Shown here: piece by piece, positions 1-14,400 of the stretch
Numbering within the stretch: position 1 is the stretch's first letter
How the letters are laid out: each line of letters begins with the position of its first letter
Origin: Asterias rubens
Taxonomy: Eukaryota > Echinodermata > Asteroidea > Forcipulatida > Asteriidae
DNA length: 64,000 nt
Reading direction: 5' to 3'
Assembly (NCBI RefSeq): GCF_902459465.1
Contig: NC_047062.1
Location: forward strand, 18,359,994-18,423,993
The notes under the pieces: generated by a model
Told to the model about the DNA's origin: nothing
Databases searched by the model: none
What the model saw: the letters and a program-made list of their open reading frames with translations, nothing else
Program-made: the position numbers and the translations under genes

Positions 1-204
1 AGTTGCTTGATCACAAAATGTTCTGATTCAATTTTACATAGATAACTTTCAGAGAGTTGTGTTTTTTCAAGCTGTCTAAATTGAGATTTTGTGATTTGTT
101 TTTAAATTTAGTTAAAGCCATCAGGTCATTGTATTCCATTCAAAAGCCCATTGGTTTGATTGCAAGTTTTTTTTTTAAAGATTATAGTTTCTGGCTTGAA
201 TGAC

Positions 205-240
205 GTTAGTTAACCGTACCATCAGCATCCGGCCTCATTG
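205..240 (-). repeat. Partial duplicate of calmodulin exon 3/donor junction
   Basis: About 30 bases on the minus strand resemble the end of calmodulin exon 3 and its donor (424-450): an AATGAGG block, then GATGCTGATGGTACG and the following TTAA. It lies in the next intron, roughly 210 bp past the real junction, and has no open exon upstream. It is probably a small local duplication that left a decoy donor. Confidence 0.5.
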
Positions 241-385
241 GTTTCTTCTGATAAATTTCCTATAAGTAGAATTTCCTGCTGAGCATTTTTACGAAGCTGG
301 ACACTCATGCAAAAACATGAGTCTGCTTTTTTTGCAAATTCAATCATAAATCTTGCTTAGAATGTTTGTTTCACTAGCATCATCA

Positions 386-2643
<2,258 letters not shown>

Positions 2644-2760
2644 TTCGGAGTGGGGGTCAGAAGACTCGTGTTAACGCAATGTTGGTGTGGATGTGGTAGT
2701 GCGCAATGGAATATGGAGGCGAGTCCGCTGTAATGGGATACACTGTACTAACACGCGCCG

Positions 2761-4080
2761 CTAGGCGAATCGAATCGACCCGCGGTCCTTACATTCCGAC
2801 AACCCTGCGTCATACCCTCGTTTGTCATAAATCGATTTGTTGTTTTTTATGATAAAAAATATATCAAAATATAAAACCGGGGTTATCCATTTTCGATAAT
2901 GAATGGGTGGTAAACCTATTTGTTTTTGATCACCCCTTGGTTGTGTTTGATTACCCAGTAGTGACAACAAACATCGTCATGAATTCCAATAGTTCATCCT
3001 GACTTGGCGCTAAAAAAGTTGGCCCCGTTGGTTAGCGTATGGATTCCATGGTTCAAGTTCAATGGGTCATGCGGTGTGTCTATATTACACCCTGGTGTCG
3101 CAATGCAGTCTAGACCAGGCTAGTAAGCAGCGCAGTGGTATCCCGGCGTACCTTGCGATCCGCATTCTTACCCTGCTGTTGGGAAGTGTGACCTGATCGA
3201 GGATGTCAAACAAAATGGACAAAATGTCTGGAAAAAAATTTCCTGAGGTCGTCTGCTAACAGGAAACAAGCACAATGGTTTTGTGAAGTGAACAACAGCA
3301 AAAACTTACTTTTGTGATATTCCGTCAATTGACCGTCCAAAGTGTGACGTAATCCACAGCATCGACTGAGTCCGAAGGCTATAGAGTGATCCTCAAGATG
3401 TCACCGTCGCCCCAAGTAAAAAAAAAAAAACTGCAGCAGCAGCCTCAAGATAACACATCAACAACACTGTATTAGCAACAGCAACAACTACACCTTAACA
3501 TTACCCCCCGAAAACGAAGAAACAAACAAACCAACAACCCAACCAACAAACAGACATCCCAACAAACGCTCCTAAACAAACTGACAGATAAACCAGCAAA
3601 CGCAAGTTAAAGCGCAACATGAAAGGATAGGCCCCCTATGAAACGTAATTATCAAACTTGACGTTTGAAAAATGGCATGGTGAACAAAACTTACGAATGG
3701 TCTCACCAATCTTTAGTTTACCTTTACCAAAAAGTTGACGGTCATTACCGGGACGGCATCAATTACATTTCTGAGAAGAAAAGCCACATAGGCCTACCGT
3801 TTGAAATAAACTACTAGTATCCAAAGACTTTGTAAGGCAAAGGATACCTTTGATTTTGGAACTCAATTCTTTTGAAATAAATGTAGATATATACAAAAAA
3901 CCCAGCATGTGAACATTTCATTTAATTTCTCTTTAATTACGCCAAAAACCGGAGCGAATAATCTCCTCAGACAGGAAGAATAATTGAAATACACAACCTG
4001 AGAAGCGTTACTGGGAGTAACGCTCCTCAAAAAACTATTATCTTTTTACAACTTCGAAGTGCAATGTTTCTCAAACTTAA
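2761..4080. other. Intergenic, no gene seen
   Basis: No open frame here has a recognisable domain. The sequence is AT-rich, with an A-run near 3418-3430 and a CAA-rich low-complexity stretch at 3430-3610. A short tRNA-like B-box (GGTTCAAGTTC, about 3051) suggests a decayed SINE at 3020-3180. Confidence 0.5.
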
Positions 4081-4376
4081 TTCATTCATTCATTCAGTCG
4101 ATGCGGAGAGCATCGGATGATGGCCCTCCAAACACGTTGGTCCTCCATTGCTGAACGTAGCTCTTCCCGACGCAGTCCAGAGTCCCGGCACAAGGTGTCC
4201 ACATAGGTGGTTTGCGGTCTACCTCGGGAACAGTGACCTTGAGTAGGGGCCCAAAGCACAAGCTTGCTCGCTGCCAGCTCATCATGTCTGAGATAGTGAC
4301 CTGCTAGTCTCAGCCTTCTTGCCCTAATCTTGCCCAAACTTAAAGGCACCTGGAAATAGATTTTTCTTTCTTTCAA
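4080..4376 (-). mobile_element. 5'-truncated LINE, C-terminal tail of the reverse transcriptase ORF
   Basis: The minus strand encodes a 96-residue tail with IRARRLRLAGHYLRHDEL, then RGRPQTTYVDTL and WRAIIR. This conserved extreme C-terminus of LINE ORF2 is common in invertebrate genomes. The frame ends next to a short (TGAA)n tail (ATTCATTCATTCATT on the plus strand at 4080-4095), as expected for the 3' end of a non-LTR element. The catalytic domains are absent, so it is a dead 5'-truncated insertion. The clade (L2/CR1 or RTE type) cannot be fixed from this piece. Confidence 0.75.
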
Positions 4377-4597
4377 ACATTAGAGTATATGTTCCTGAAC
4401 AATAAAATTATTTTTTGAGTAATTGTTTTTGACGATTTATATGTTTAACAAATTAAATAAAGTTGTGTGGGGGTGACTCCGCCTACCCCTTTTGTGACGT
4501 CAATCGAGGAAGACTTTGCCTCGATCGAACATCGAACAAAGTACATTCAAGTCCTGGACGTGAGTTTGTACGTTTGAAAAAGTTTTTTTTCTTACAT

Positions 4598-4862
4598 TTT
4601 TCCGGCAATGTCAACCAGGTGTATTGCTGCTGGATGCAGCAAAACAACTAAAGATGGTGTCAGTTTGCCAAGTTGTCCGGTCCGACGTCTTTTCCAGCGC
4701 TGTGCGGCAAACACTTCGAGCCGTCGTGCTTCGAGAATCCGGAATACACTACACATTTTGACATGAAGAGAAAAGTTTTTTTCTAAAACATGACGCCATC
4801 CCAATAATTTGTCCAGCTCGTGGGGAAGTCGAAGAAGGTACCTGAAAGACGTAACGAACTTA
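4598..4862 (+). pseudogene. THAP zinc-finger domain relic
   Basis: THAP domains are C2CH DNA-binding modules of the form C-x2-4-C, spacer, C-x2-H. Reading plus, the start is RCIAAGCSKTTKDGVSLP, which matches the N-terminal pair. After a deletion and frame change the second pair appears as CGKHFEPSCFENPEYTTHFD, then MKRKVF and, after another frame change, HDAIPIICPARGEVEEGT. The spacer between the pairs is too short for a functional domain and stops interrupt the frames. It is probably a remnant of a THAP transposase or host THAP gene. GTGACGTCAATCGAGG (4495-4510) and its exact reverse complement (4948-4963) flank it, so the whole segment may be one mobile unit. Confidence 0.6.
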
Positions 4863-5173
4863 AAGGAGCATTTGCCCTTTGTGGGCATGTTTTTAGCTTG
4901 CGCCAAGCGTCACTATGCTGTGTTGGCACTGCATGCGATTCATCGCGCCTCGATTGACGTCACGAACAGCGCCCTCTCGGGTCGGGCTTTTTTCCAATTT
5001 GTAAATAACATGGAAACTAATTTATGTAAACCTTAGTTAGTTGTTTATTCATATTCCACTCATCAAAACACATATTTTAGTGACAAAAGCTTTATTTTGA
5101 CAAAATACCACTTCCAGGTGACTTTAATGTTGTACAGTATCGAAAGCTTCTGCTGCATGCTTATAACCAAAAG

Positions 5174-5540
5174 TTAAAGACACTGGACACTATTGGTAGT
5201 TGTCAAAGACCAGTCTTCTTACTTGGTGTATCTCAAAATATGCATAAAATAACAAACTTGTGAACATTTGAGCTCATTCGATCATCGAAGTTGCGAGATA
5301 ATAACAAAAGAAAAAAACACCCTTGTTACACGAAGTTGTGTGCTTTCAGGCGCTTGATTTCGAGACCTCAAATTCTAAATCTGAGGTCTCAAAATCAGAT
5401 TCGTGGAAAATACATTACTTCAGAGGGAGCCGTTTTTCACAATGTTTTATATACTATCAACCTCTCCCCATTACTCATTACCAAGAAAGGTTTTGGCTAA
5501 TAATTATTTTGAGATTACCAATAGTGTCCACTGCCTTTAA
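5174..5540. mobile_element. MITE family A, copy 1
   Basis: A 370-390 bp element with terminal inverted repeats close to AAAGGCAGTGGACACTAT, bounded by TTAA or TTTA. Its interior has a GAGACCTCA...TGAGGTCTC hairpin and no coding capacity. Short frames that translate from it (RDNNKRKKHPC and similar) recur at every copy and are artefacts. This copy uses the variant end AAAGACACTGG on the left and CTGCCTTTAA on the right. Confidence 0.85.
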
Positions 5541-6073
5541 GGACACAAGTGTCCGAAGACATGGACCCGAACCAGCACTTTGATGGTTTGCAAAAAATCC
5601 GGGCGGCCTTCTCAGCAAAAAGTAGGCCTACAATTTACAAATTGTATCCAATAAAGCCAAAATCACACCCCCCCCCCCCCACTCAATACAAAGTTTAAAG
5701 TAGCCTACATGATATTCTAGAGGCACTTGGCAGGTGTATCAATCCAGTGTTGTTCTATACTCATGGCTGCCTATATAGATAGAAAGTTGTGATCAAAGTT
5801 TGCATCCAAAAGAAAATATTAAAGTTGAGTTGCAGATGGCAAAATGGTGCAGTTTTATAATAGGAAGTTTACTTATTGCACCACACTAGCACTGCATGTG
5901 ACGACCCACACCGCACCGCATAGGTCTACCATTACCAGTGCATTGCATTACCTCCCCCCCCCCCGACTTTTCAGGTTATAGCGCCCTCCATTGTCATGTC
6001 TTGTTCAGCATGACCCTTGACCTTCGTTATCAAGAATATCTGTCATGTGTGTTTACCTGTAGTCAAAAAAACA

Positions 6074-8402
6074 ATGCCTCATAAAACCTCATTACAAACA
6101 CTTTGGAAGACCAAATTAAGACATCCATTCAATCATATCGTCGTGGGGAAACTATTTAGGTGAGTTGCAAGAGAATTTTTATGTAATACAACAAGAGCAA
6201 TATGATTATATGAGTGACTGTAGTAGTGTAAAGTTAGCCACATTATTTGTGACATTAAACTAGGACGGAGTACATTAAATCGGTCCAATCCACAACACAA
6301 GGATAAGGAGTGGATTGGGCCGATTTATGGAGCTACTGTTTCTGTAAAGTCAGACTGTAATTTACATGTTCGTTTCTGTTTGCCATCTGCAACTTCAAAC
6401 TTGCACTGTTGCAGTGCAAGTGCTGCAACAACCAGTCATGCCAGTTGGCAGTTGTAAAGTCACTGAAGAAGTGCATGTACAACTTGCACTGGAAAAGTTT
6501 CCGTATGGCGCCACCACTTTTTCATTCGATATGAAATAATATAGTATCTAATTTACCTCAATGAGATATCCCTTTTTGTAAAAAATGGTGAAAAAGTGGT
6601 GGCGGTGGCGCCATACGGAAAGTTATCCCTTACACTTTTTGACATCTCAGTCACTACTGCAAGTTAAAACAGGGCAAATGTTGATGTTTTTTCTACTGTT
6701 ACGTTATTTTTTCCTCTCTCTTTTCTCTTGATATGCGATAACCCATCTTCGACTTCGTTGGGTAAGAAAAAATGTAGTGTAATTTTAGGAAAAACTTTAC
6801 GACCTCGCCACCAATTTTACGTTATTTTTCTCTTTTTTATTCTGAATGTATATATGCAGTAACCCTTCTTCTCAGGTAAGAAATTCAGTGGTTTTGGAGT
6901 TAATTAAGGGCGGATAAATTGGTGGCGACGTGTGGAAAATTATCCTAATTTTAATATTTAGCTAATTTTTAGGGCGGTTAAATTGGTGGTGAGGTGCGAA
7001 AAACTATCCCATCTGTACGTACATTGGTGGCTGAGGTGAGGAGACTAAGGAGAGAGATTGGCTGCTGCTATGAATGATTGATAGATTGGCATTTTAAACC
7101 CCTTTTGGGAGCTGTAGCCTTTAGGCCTATTATTACTTTTTAGTAAACATATTTCCTTTTTTGTTTGTGGTTGGGAAAATCTACTTTAAAAAAACACACA
7201 AAAACACATCAGGATGAGAGAGTGGGTTCCGAATGGACCTTTTCCATGGTGTGGCTATCTTGATGATTCCCTTCACACAAATCAAAGTAACCTAAAAGCT
7301 GTAAGGGCATACAGTCTAGTTCCTTTTTGTTTGATGAATATGAGTATTCGTTACTGCTGTTGGGTACAGGGAACAGGACTATGATGGTGACAGTGTGATA
7401 AAAAACATTGGATGACTCAAATGTGTTCATCTTAATTTAAACTGATTTTTTTTTTCCTTTTCAGATTACCCAATGATTACATCGTTGTTGGATGCGAGGA
7501 TGGCATCATCAGAATGTATGACATTCCATCATCACAGGGACTGAATACAGAGTTGGATGAACCAGAGGTAAGAAGTAAGAAGACTTGAACAGCTCTCTTT
7601 GAATTTTGGTAATTCGCTCCAGTCTTCAACCAAGCATAGAGAGTGGCTTTCTCCTGCGAGGAACAATAACCTTAGGAATTCCGACTCTTTTTCTAGCCCC
7701 ATTCCCTACCTCACCAGTATTTTGAACATGTAACACATTTGAAGCAGGCCTCAAATTTTGACAACCGTTTTTTGTTCCAGGTTTATTCATGTAGAATAAA
7801 CAAGTAATAATAATAATTTCTTATCTACATTGTAGGGCCAGTCTGCTACAAATGTAATACCCACTGTTCCTTTTGGGTTCATGCAATACAGAAGGGGAAA
7901 CGGATACACTTTCTCTCGTTTTTGGGAATCTAAAGAGAGGCTTGTATTGACACTTTTTTATATTAATCACAACTTACAAACAAGAAAAATTAATTGGGAG
8001 GCACATCTCAGTTGACCAGGCTTTCCAGGGTCCCAGCGGAGTCTGCACTGAGGACCCTGCTAGTACCCAAGGCAGGAAGCGAGCACCTTGTCCCATTCAG
8101 CTCTAAAAACCAGAATATAAGTGTTTGTTTGAGGTGTTAGTTTGAGGTGTTAGTTTGAGGTGTTTGTTTGTCTGGTTGGGTGTTTTGTTTTTTGCGTTTC
8201 GTTTATCCGTCTCGTTTTGATGTTATTGTTATTACTATACGCTTTGTTTTATAATTTAAATGATCTTATTACCTTCCTTTGTTTTGTAAAAGGCATCCCA
8301 GCTTACAAGCTTTGCTTTAATGGGCCATGCCTCCATACAGTTTTCAGTCTTGTAACATCCTATTGTTTGTATTTGTATATTGTGTTTGTATGGAAAAAAA
8401 TG

Positions 8403-8435
<33 letters not shown>

Positions 8436-11400
8436 CACTCAGCAGGCATTCACTAGCTGTAGTCAAGATGTATATTGATGACTGACTGCAACTGTGGACA
8501 GGACATATCAACACCGAGAATAATAGATGTTGAAGACACTGGACAGTATTGATAATTGTCAAAAACCTGTCTTCTCACTTGGTGTATCTCAACATGTGCA
8601 TAAAATAACAAACCTGTAAAAATTTGAGCTCAATTGGTTGTCGAAGGTGCGAGATATAATAAAAAAGAAAAAGCATCCTTGTCACACGAAGTTATGTGCT
8701 TTTAGATGGTTGATTTCGAGACAAATTCTAAATCTGAGGTCTCGAAATCAAATTCGTGGAAAATCATTTCTGTCTCGAAAACTACGTTACTTCAAGAGGG
8801 AGCCGTTTCTCGCTATACTACCAACCTCTCCCTATTACTGTCACCAAGTAAGGTTTTATGCTAATCATTATTTTGAGTAATTACCAATAGTGTCCACTGC
8901 CTTTCAACCGAGAATATTAACTAATTTAATTACACATCCCTGTAAAATTAAGAAATTAAGATAGAGCTAACTGTCTTAGAGTGTAATGTTTGATTACCTT
9001 GTTGATTCCTTTTCGAACAGCCAAGGCAATGTCTGGAGACCAAAGGAGGTCCAGTCCAGTCTTTAGTTCTTGCAGACATCACTCATTTCAGTACAGCTGA
9101 CCTAATAGCTGGAGACTCCCGAGGGACTATGACTATCTTCTGTAATGGTCAGATTCTTAGCAGACAGAGTATCTCCGAGCTCAGCCTCAACTTTCTACAG
9201 GTGGACACAGATGCAGGTGAGTTTCAAAATGGAAAGATAACCACTTCCTGACAGTAACAAATCTTTGCTGGTATCTGGGTGATATTGGGTTTTTTTCCCA
9301 GAACTTTTTGGAACTACCAAAAGCTTTTTTGGGGAAAAAAACATTCCCCAAAAACATTACCGGGTTGTCCTTGATTTTGTTTTAGTAACAAGGAAGCGGG
9401 ACAAGTTAGCTAGCTGTTTGCTCTAGTCCACATTACATATTCAATTGGATCGTTTTCAGCACTGAACTAGCCAGCTGGATCATTTAAAAAGAATTTTAAC
9501 AGGCCCTCACGTTATTGACCAATGTTTATAGTGAACAGGCTGAGGCCCAGCAGTTGTATTAGAGCACTAGACTCAAGCTATGTTGTTCTTTGTGGTGGCA
9601 CTTGTGTCCTGGGGCAAGATTTTTTAGGATAATTGCCTTTTATTTCATGTGAAACAAAAAGGTGCAGGTCCCATGCACTAGGATTGGGGTTGTATGTTAA
9701 AGAACCCAGAACATATGATGAAGTTTTACTTCCTGCTTTACAAACCTGCTTACATGTATGTAGAGTTGCACCCATAGATCAATCCATTTAGCTTCGCCCT
9801 TAGTGTGTCCATCAATTGGCAAATGCAAATGTGCACCAACAAATCTGACAGTAAAATTTCATTTTGGGGGAAAAAGGAAAATAGAGTTGAATTGGAATTA
9901 AACCTGTGACTCCTCGAATACCATGCCGGTTCTCTATCAACTGAGTCTACGTCCACGCTTTACTTTCATGTAAAATGCAATAAGGATGTTGTTTCAAAAA
10001 AAAGAGTACAAACAATAGTAGAACAAAAAAGAGGGCTTGTGTGTTTGTATCATGTGAAGGGTGAAGGGCAGGGTGGAAAAAACGATGTAACTGCAGTTTT
10101 GTTCAAGAGTGAAGCAGGGCTCGCTTTCACGAAGGGTTAAGATTGATCTTAAAGGAACACGTTGCATTGGATCGGACGAGTTGGTCTATAAAAAGTGTTT
10201 GAAACTGTTTGTTATGAAATGCATACATGGTTAGAAAGATGTTAATAAAGTAGAATCTAATAGCATCACTCAAAATTGCACAGTTTTCCTTTTACGTCGC
10301 GAGCTAACACGGTCGGCCATTTATGGGAGTACAAAATTTGACTCCTATAAATGGCCGACCGTGTTAGTCGACGAGGTAAAAGAAAAACCACAAATTTCGA
10401 GGCATATTTGTGTGGATCATTCTATTCTACTTTTAAATCATCTTTCTAACCATGAATTTTATAACAAACGGTTACAAACACTTCTTTTCAAAGACCAACT
10501 CGACCCGTCCAAGGCAATGTGTTCCTTAACACTTTGTGAAATCGAACCCAGGAGCAAGCCTTCAGATTGTCTGTTAAGTTTATAAAGTTCTTTGTGTGAA
10601 ATCTTTTGTGACTTGTTTGTTCTCGGTTTATTTTTGCCAGCTGGTAATCCGAGCCTACTAGCTGGAGATACTGGTGGTGTCATAAATGCCTTACTACCAT
10701 ACAGTCATCTGTGGAAACTTCAACTCAACCCAGTCTCACAATCTGTAAGTACATAGATGGATGTTGTGTCTCAAGTCAAAGTCAAGAGGGTTAGTGGGTG
10801 CATTACATTGTGTCGTGGCTAAATGCTAGAGTATGAAATCCAAGTTCTGGGTTCAAATCCTGGAGCCAATTTCTTAGCGCTGCTTATTAACAGTAAGCAA
10901 ATTTTTGTGGCAACTATAGCAGATAAATTTTGATATAACATAAGCATATTTCACAGGGTAGTAAGAAAAATTTGTTGTCCAGTTTTCGCACTCACAATTA
11001 ATCTGCATTGTTACGTATGCACCGGAAGGTTAGTGCTCATGCCTTTTCATGTGCTTACAGTTAGCAGATCTTTAAAATGGAAACTCACGCAGTAAGCACA
11101 AATATTTAGGCAGCTCTTTGACAGCTGGCCCAGAATGTGACAGTAGTGTCCTTGTGAGCAAGACACTTTACTATAATTGCTTTTAATCACCCAGGAGGTA
11201 ATGGGTATCTGCTGGGTTATAGAATCTTTGTGTCAAATGGTTTAGCAACTTCTGTGCCCATTTTGCTGCCAGTGCTGCCTAATCCCAAGGAGTTGAGATG
11301 GTTTTGAGAATGTGTAAGAGCCAATGAACTTGGGTGTAGTAAAATAGTGTAAGGCACTTGGAAACAATGTTTTAAAGCCAATGGACACTTTCAGTAAACA

Positions 11401-14400
11401 GTATTTTCCAAATGCCCACACTTCGTTTATCACAACTTATATATAAAATAACAAACCTGTGAAAATTTAGGCTCAATTGGTCATCGGAGTCGGGAGAAAA
11501 TAACGGGAAAACCCACTGATAATTGTTTAAATGTTTTCTCAAAAAGTAAAGCATTTCATGGAATAATATTTCAAGAGAAGTCTTTACCTTCTGTAAACCC
11601 TGTAAGTTATTTGTAAATCTGTGAACCTTTTTTTTTCCTGTTCCGAAAGTGTACAATGGCTTTCAAGTGCCTCATAAATGCATGTTATTATTATTATTAT
11701 TATTATTATTTTGTTATTATTAGACTCCAGTTAAGTTGCCAGGCTATGTAGTTAAAATGAGGCCTAAAGTCTTATAATCTTTAAGTGAGAATTCACCTCA
11801 TTCTCAAAAAGTATGTTATTTCAGAGGGAGCCATTTTTCACACTGTTTAATACTATCAACAGCTCTCCGTTGCTCATATTACCAAGTTAGTTGTTATGCT
11901 AACAATGATTTTGAGTAACTACCAATAGTGTCCAGTGCCTTTGAACGAACATCCACAGTCAGATGTTTCACCATCCTTTTACGTCTGTGGTGTCTGACCC
12001 TTGTCTGAATTGTTCCAAACAGGTAGACAGCGGTCCCTCAGGGGTCAAGTCTCTACTAGCAACCCTCCTGGTTGGTTCTTCAGGGCAGATGAGTAATTAC
12101 ATCTTAGCATCAGACGACAGATGTAACCTCCACTTCATACAGCAAGGTCTTATCGTACTCACGCTGAAAACACCAGCAGTCGTAACAGCCGTGAGTTGGT
12201 TTTGATTCTTCATTGTGATTGTTAGGCTGTGTATGAGTCTGCAACTATGCCCGTTGGCTGCAACAATGAGCGAGTTCGAGTGCTCTCCAAGGTTAACTAA
12301 AAGTGGACTTTTTTTCACTCAAACCTAGAATGGTCCACCCTTGGTTGACTACTGTGGTCGATCATTTGGAACCATGGAATCATTTGGAACCATGGTTTCA
12401 TCCGTGGTCCCGATAGCCTGTTTCATGCTAACAAGTGTAAAGCGCAGAAGGGAATTTTATCGAAAAGACAAAATGGAAGTGTTGATTACCGTACTGATGG
12501 TTGACCAAACTTCCAAAGGAGTCACAAATACGTTGTCAGTGGTTAGTCACGAGCCAACTGATGTCTGCACTTGAAACTTGCTCTTTGTCATGCAGAATAG
12601 GATTTTTGGATGATTATAGCCGTAGCCATTGCAAATGGTGTTTGAAGCTTTGCATGGTGTTGAGAATAAGAGTAAATATAAGTATGAATAGTAAACTTAC
12701 AACCATGAGTAAAATCTCTTTTGAAGGAGTGGTGACTCTGAAAAGAGCCGGTCTGGTCTCAGTTTGGTCTCAGCTGGTTTGGTCTCTGAGACCAAACCAT
12801 CTCTTTTCAGAGCCACCACTCCTTCAAGAAATTTTACTAATGGTTGTACCCGCAAGTTTATGATTCATATTTATATTCATAGTTACTCTCATAGCCATAG
12901 CCTTGGCCATACCCCAGCCTTTTATCTTCTGCCATAACACTACCCTAGAGACATTTGTCAGATGACTTCACTGTGTTTTGCACAACATGCTGGAGTACAA
13001 TACGCCTACACCGCTGACCACGCACAAATGCTACTCTTACTGCGCAACACTACAATAAGGAATAGTACAAGTGCGTAGCTCTCCAGCTTGGCAGATATCC
13101 GGCAGTGCTATATAGAAATGTGACATCAGTGAGAAGGGTCTATGCAGGGCTCAAACCACCCCCTAGAAATGCAAGGCTTACCCCCTTATGATCTTTTCAA
13201 GTTAAATGGTATACTGTCACCTTAAATCTTATGCCTAACTCTAAATGCAAGGCATTTGATTGTGTATAAATTTAAGGCTGTTGTGTTATGCTAAACAAAA
13301 GTTATTCTAAATGCAAGGCATACACCCATTTTTTTTTTAAACAGATGTGTTGTGGCAATTTCCTCTCCAAAGATGAGCTACAGACCACTGAGGTATTTCA
13401 AGGGTCGACCAGCCAGGTAGCCCTAGGTGGTAAAGATGGCTCCATCTTCATCATGAATAACTTTCAGGTCAGTTCTAAACTGTGTCCTCAGATTTTGAAA
13501 CTGTTCAGGGACGGTTCAAACCATGTGGTGTTCTGTTGGTGAGTAATCTGGTGCACTGGACTTGAGTTGCGATGTCCTGATCTATAGAGTGTGGATTGAA
13601 GTCCAAATCTTAACAACAGTGTCCTTAAGCAAGACACTTAAACTTTTGATGTTTGGTCCTTCAAATCAGACGTAAAGCAATCGGTCCCTTACTCCCTTGT
13701 GTTTTGTAAGTACGCTGAGTCAGTAAGAAAAGGGAGTTGCCCTGGTGTTTGATGGCATATTTGACCACAGAGTGTGCCAAAGCAAATTTTAAAAAGATTC
13801 TCACAGCAGGGGGAGGGAGGAGGCTTTATTTTTGTATGTTGTCACTGACGCCTAAGCCAATTTGTTGCTGCCAAGCTTAAGGACAATGTGATAACATGCT
13901 GAAATTTGTGTTTCTACTTTCTCTCAACTCTAAGCCTGGTTTGTTATTCCATGTATGTGTATGATCACACATATTAATAACACTGTCTGCGACTATTTTG
14001 TCAGCTCTACCAATGTACTTTAGACAAGAACAACTATATCTTCAAAGCCTGGTGATTTAATCTTTGCCAATGTTCTGTACAGTTATTTTGCCCAAACTAC
14101 ATGTATAACCACAATTTCAATTATGCTTAGATTTCCGTTTGAGTGATAACAATGTTTCTCCATATGTCATTATCGCAGATACACAAGGCTGAATTCGCAA
14201 ATATGCAGCTTCCCATCATGCACCTTGCCTCCATAGCAACAGGACATAGTGATGAGTTAGATTCACTGCTTAGTACTGGGCATAGTAACTACGTCACGCT
14301 GTATCACAACAGGAAGGTAGGTTTACATTCCCCAAAGTAAAAAGACATTCTAAGGGTGTGTTCGATTAGCTTCCCTGGGTTGACCCTGCGGTGCTCACTC

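Noticed and set aside
5291..5583. Recurrent peptide RDNNKRKKHPC...LCAFR at several loci
   Set aside because: Translation of the MITE family A interior, present at each copy in either orientation; not a gene family.
12501..12863. 120-residue frame over the histone-stem-loop palindrome
   Set aside because: Not histone-like and overlaps the inverted repeat; no splice-compatible continuation in the propeller gene.
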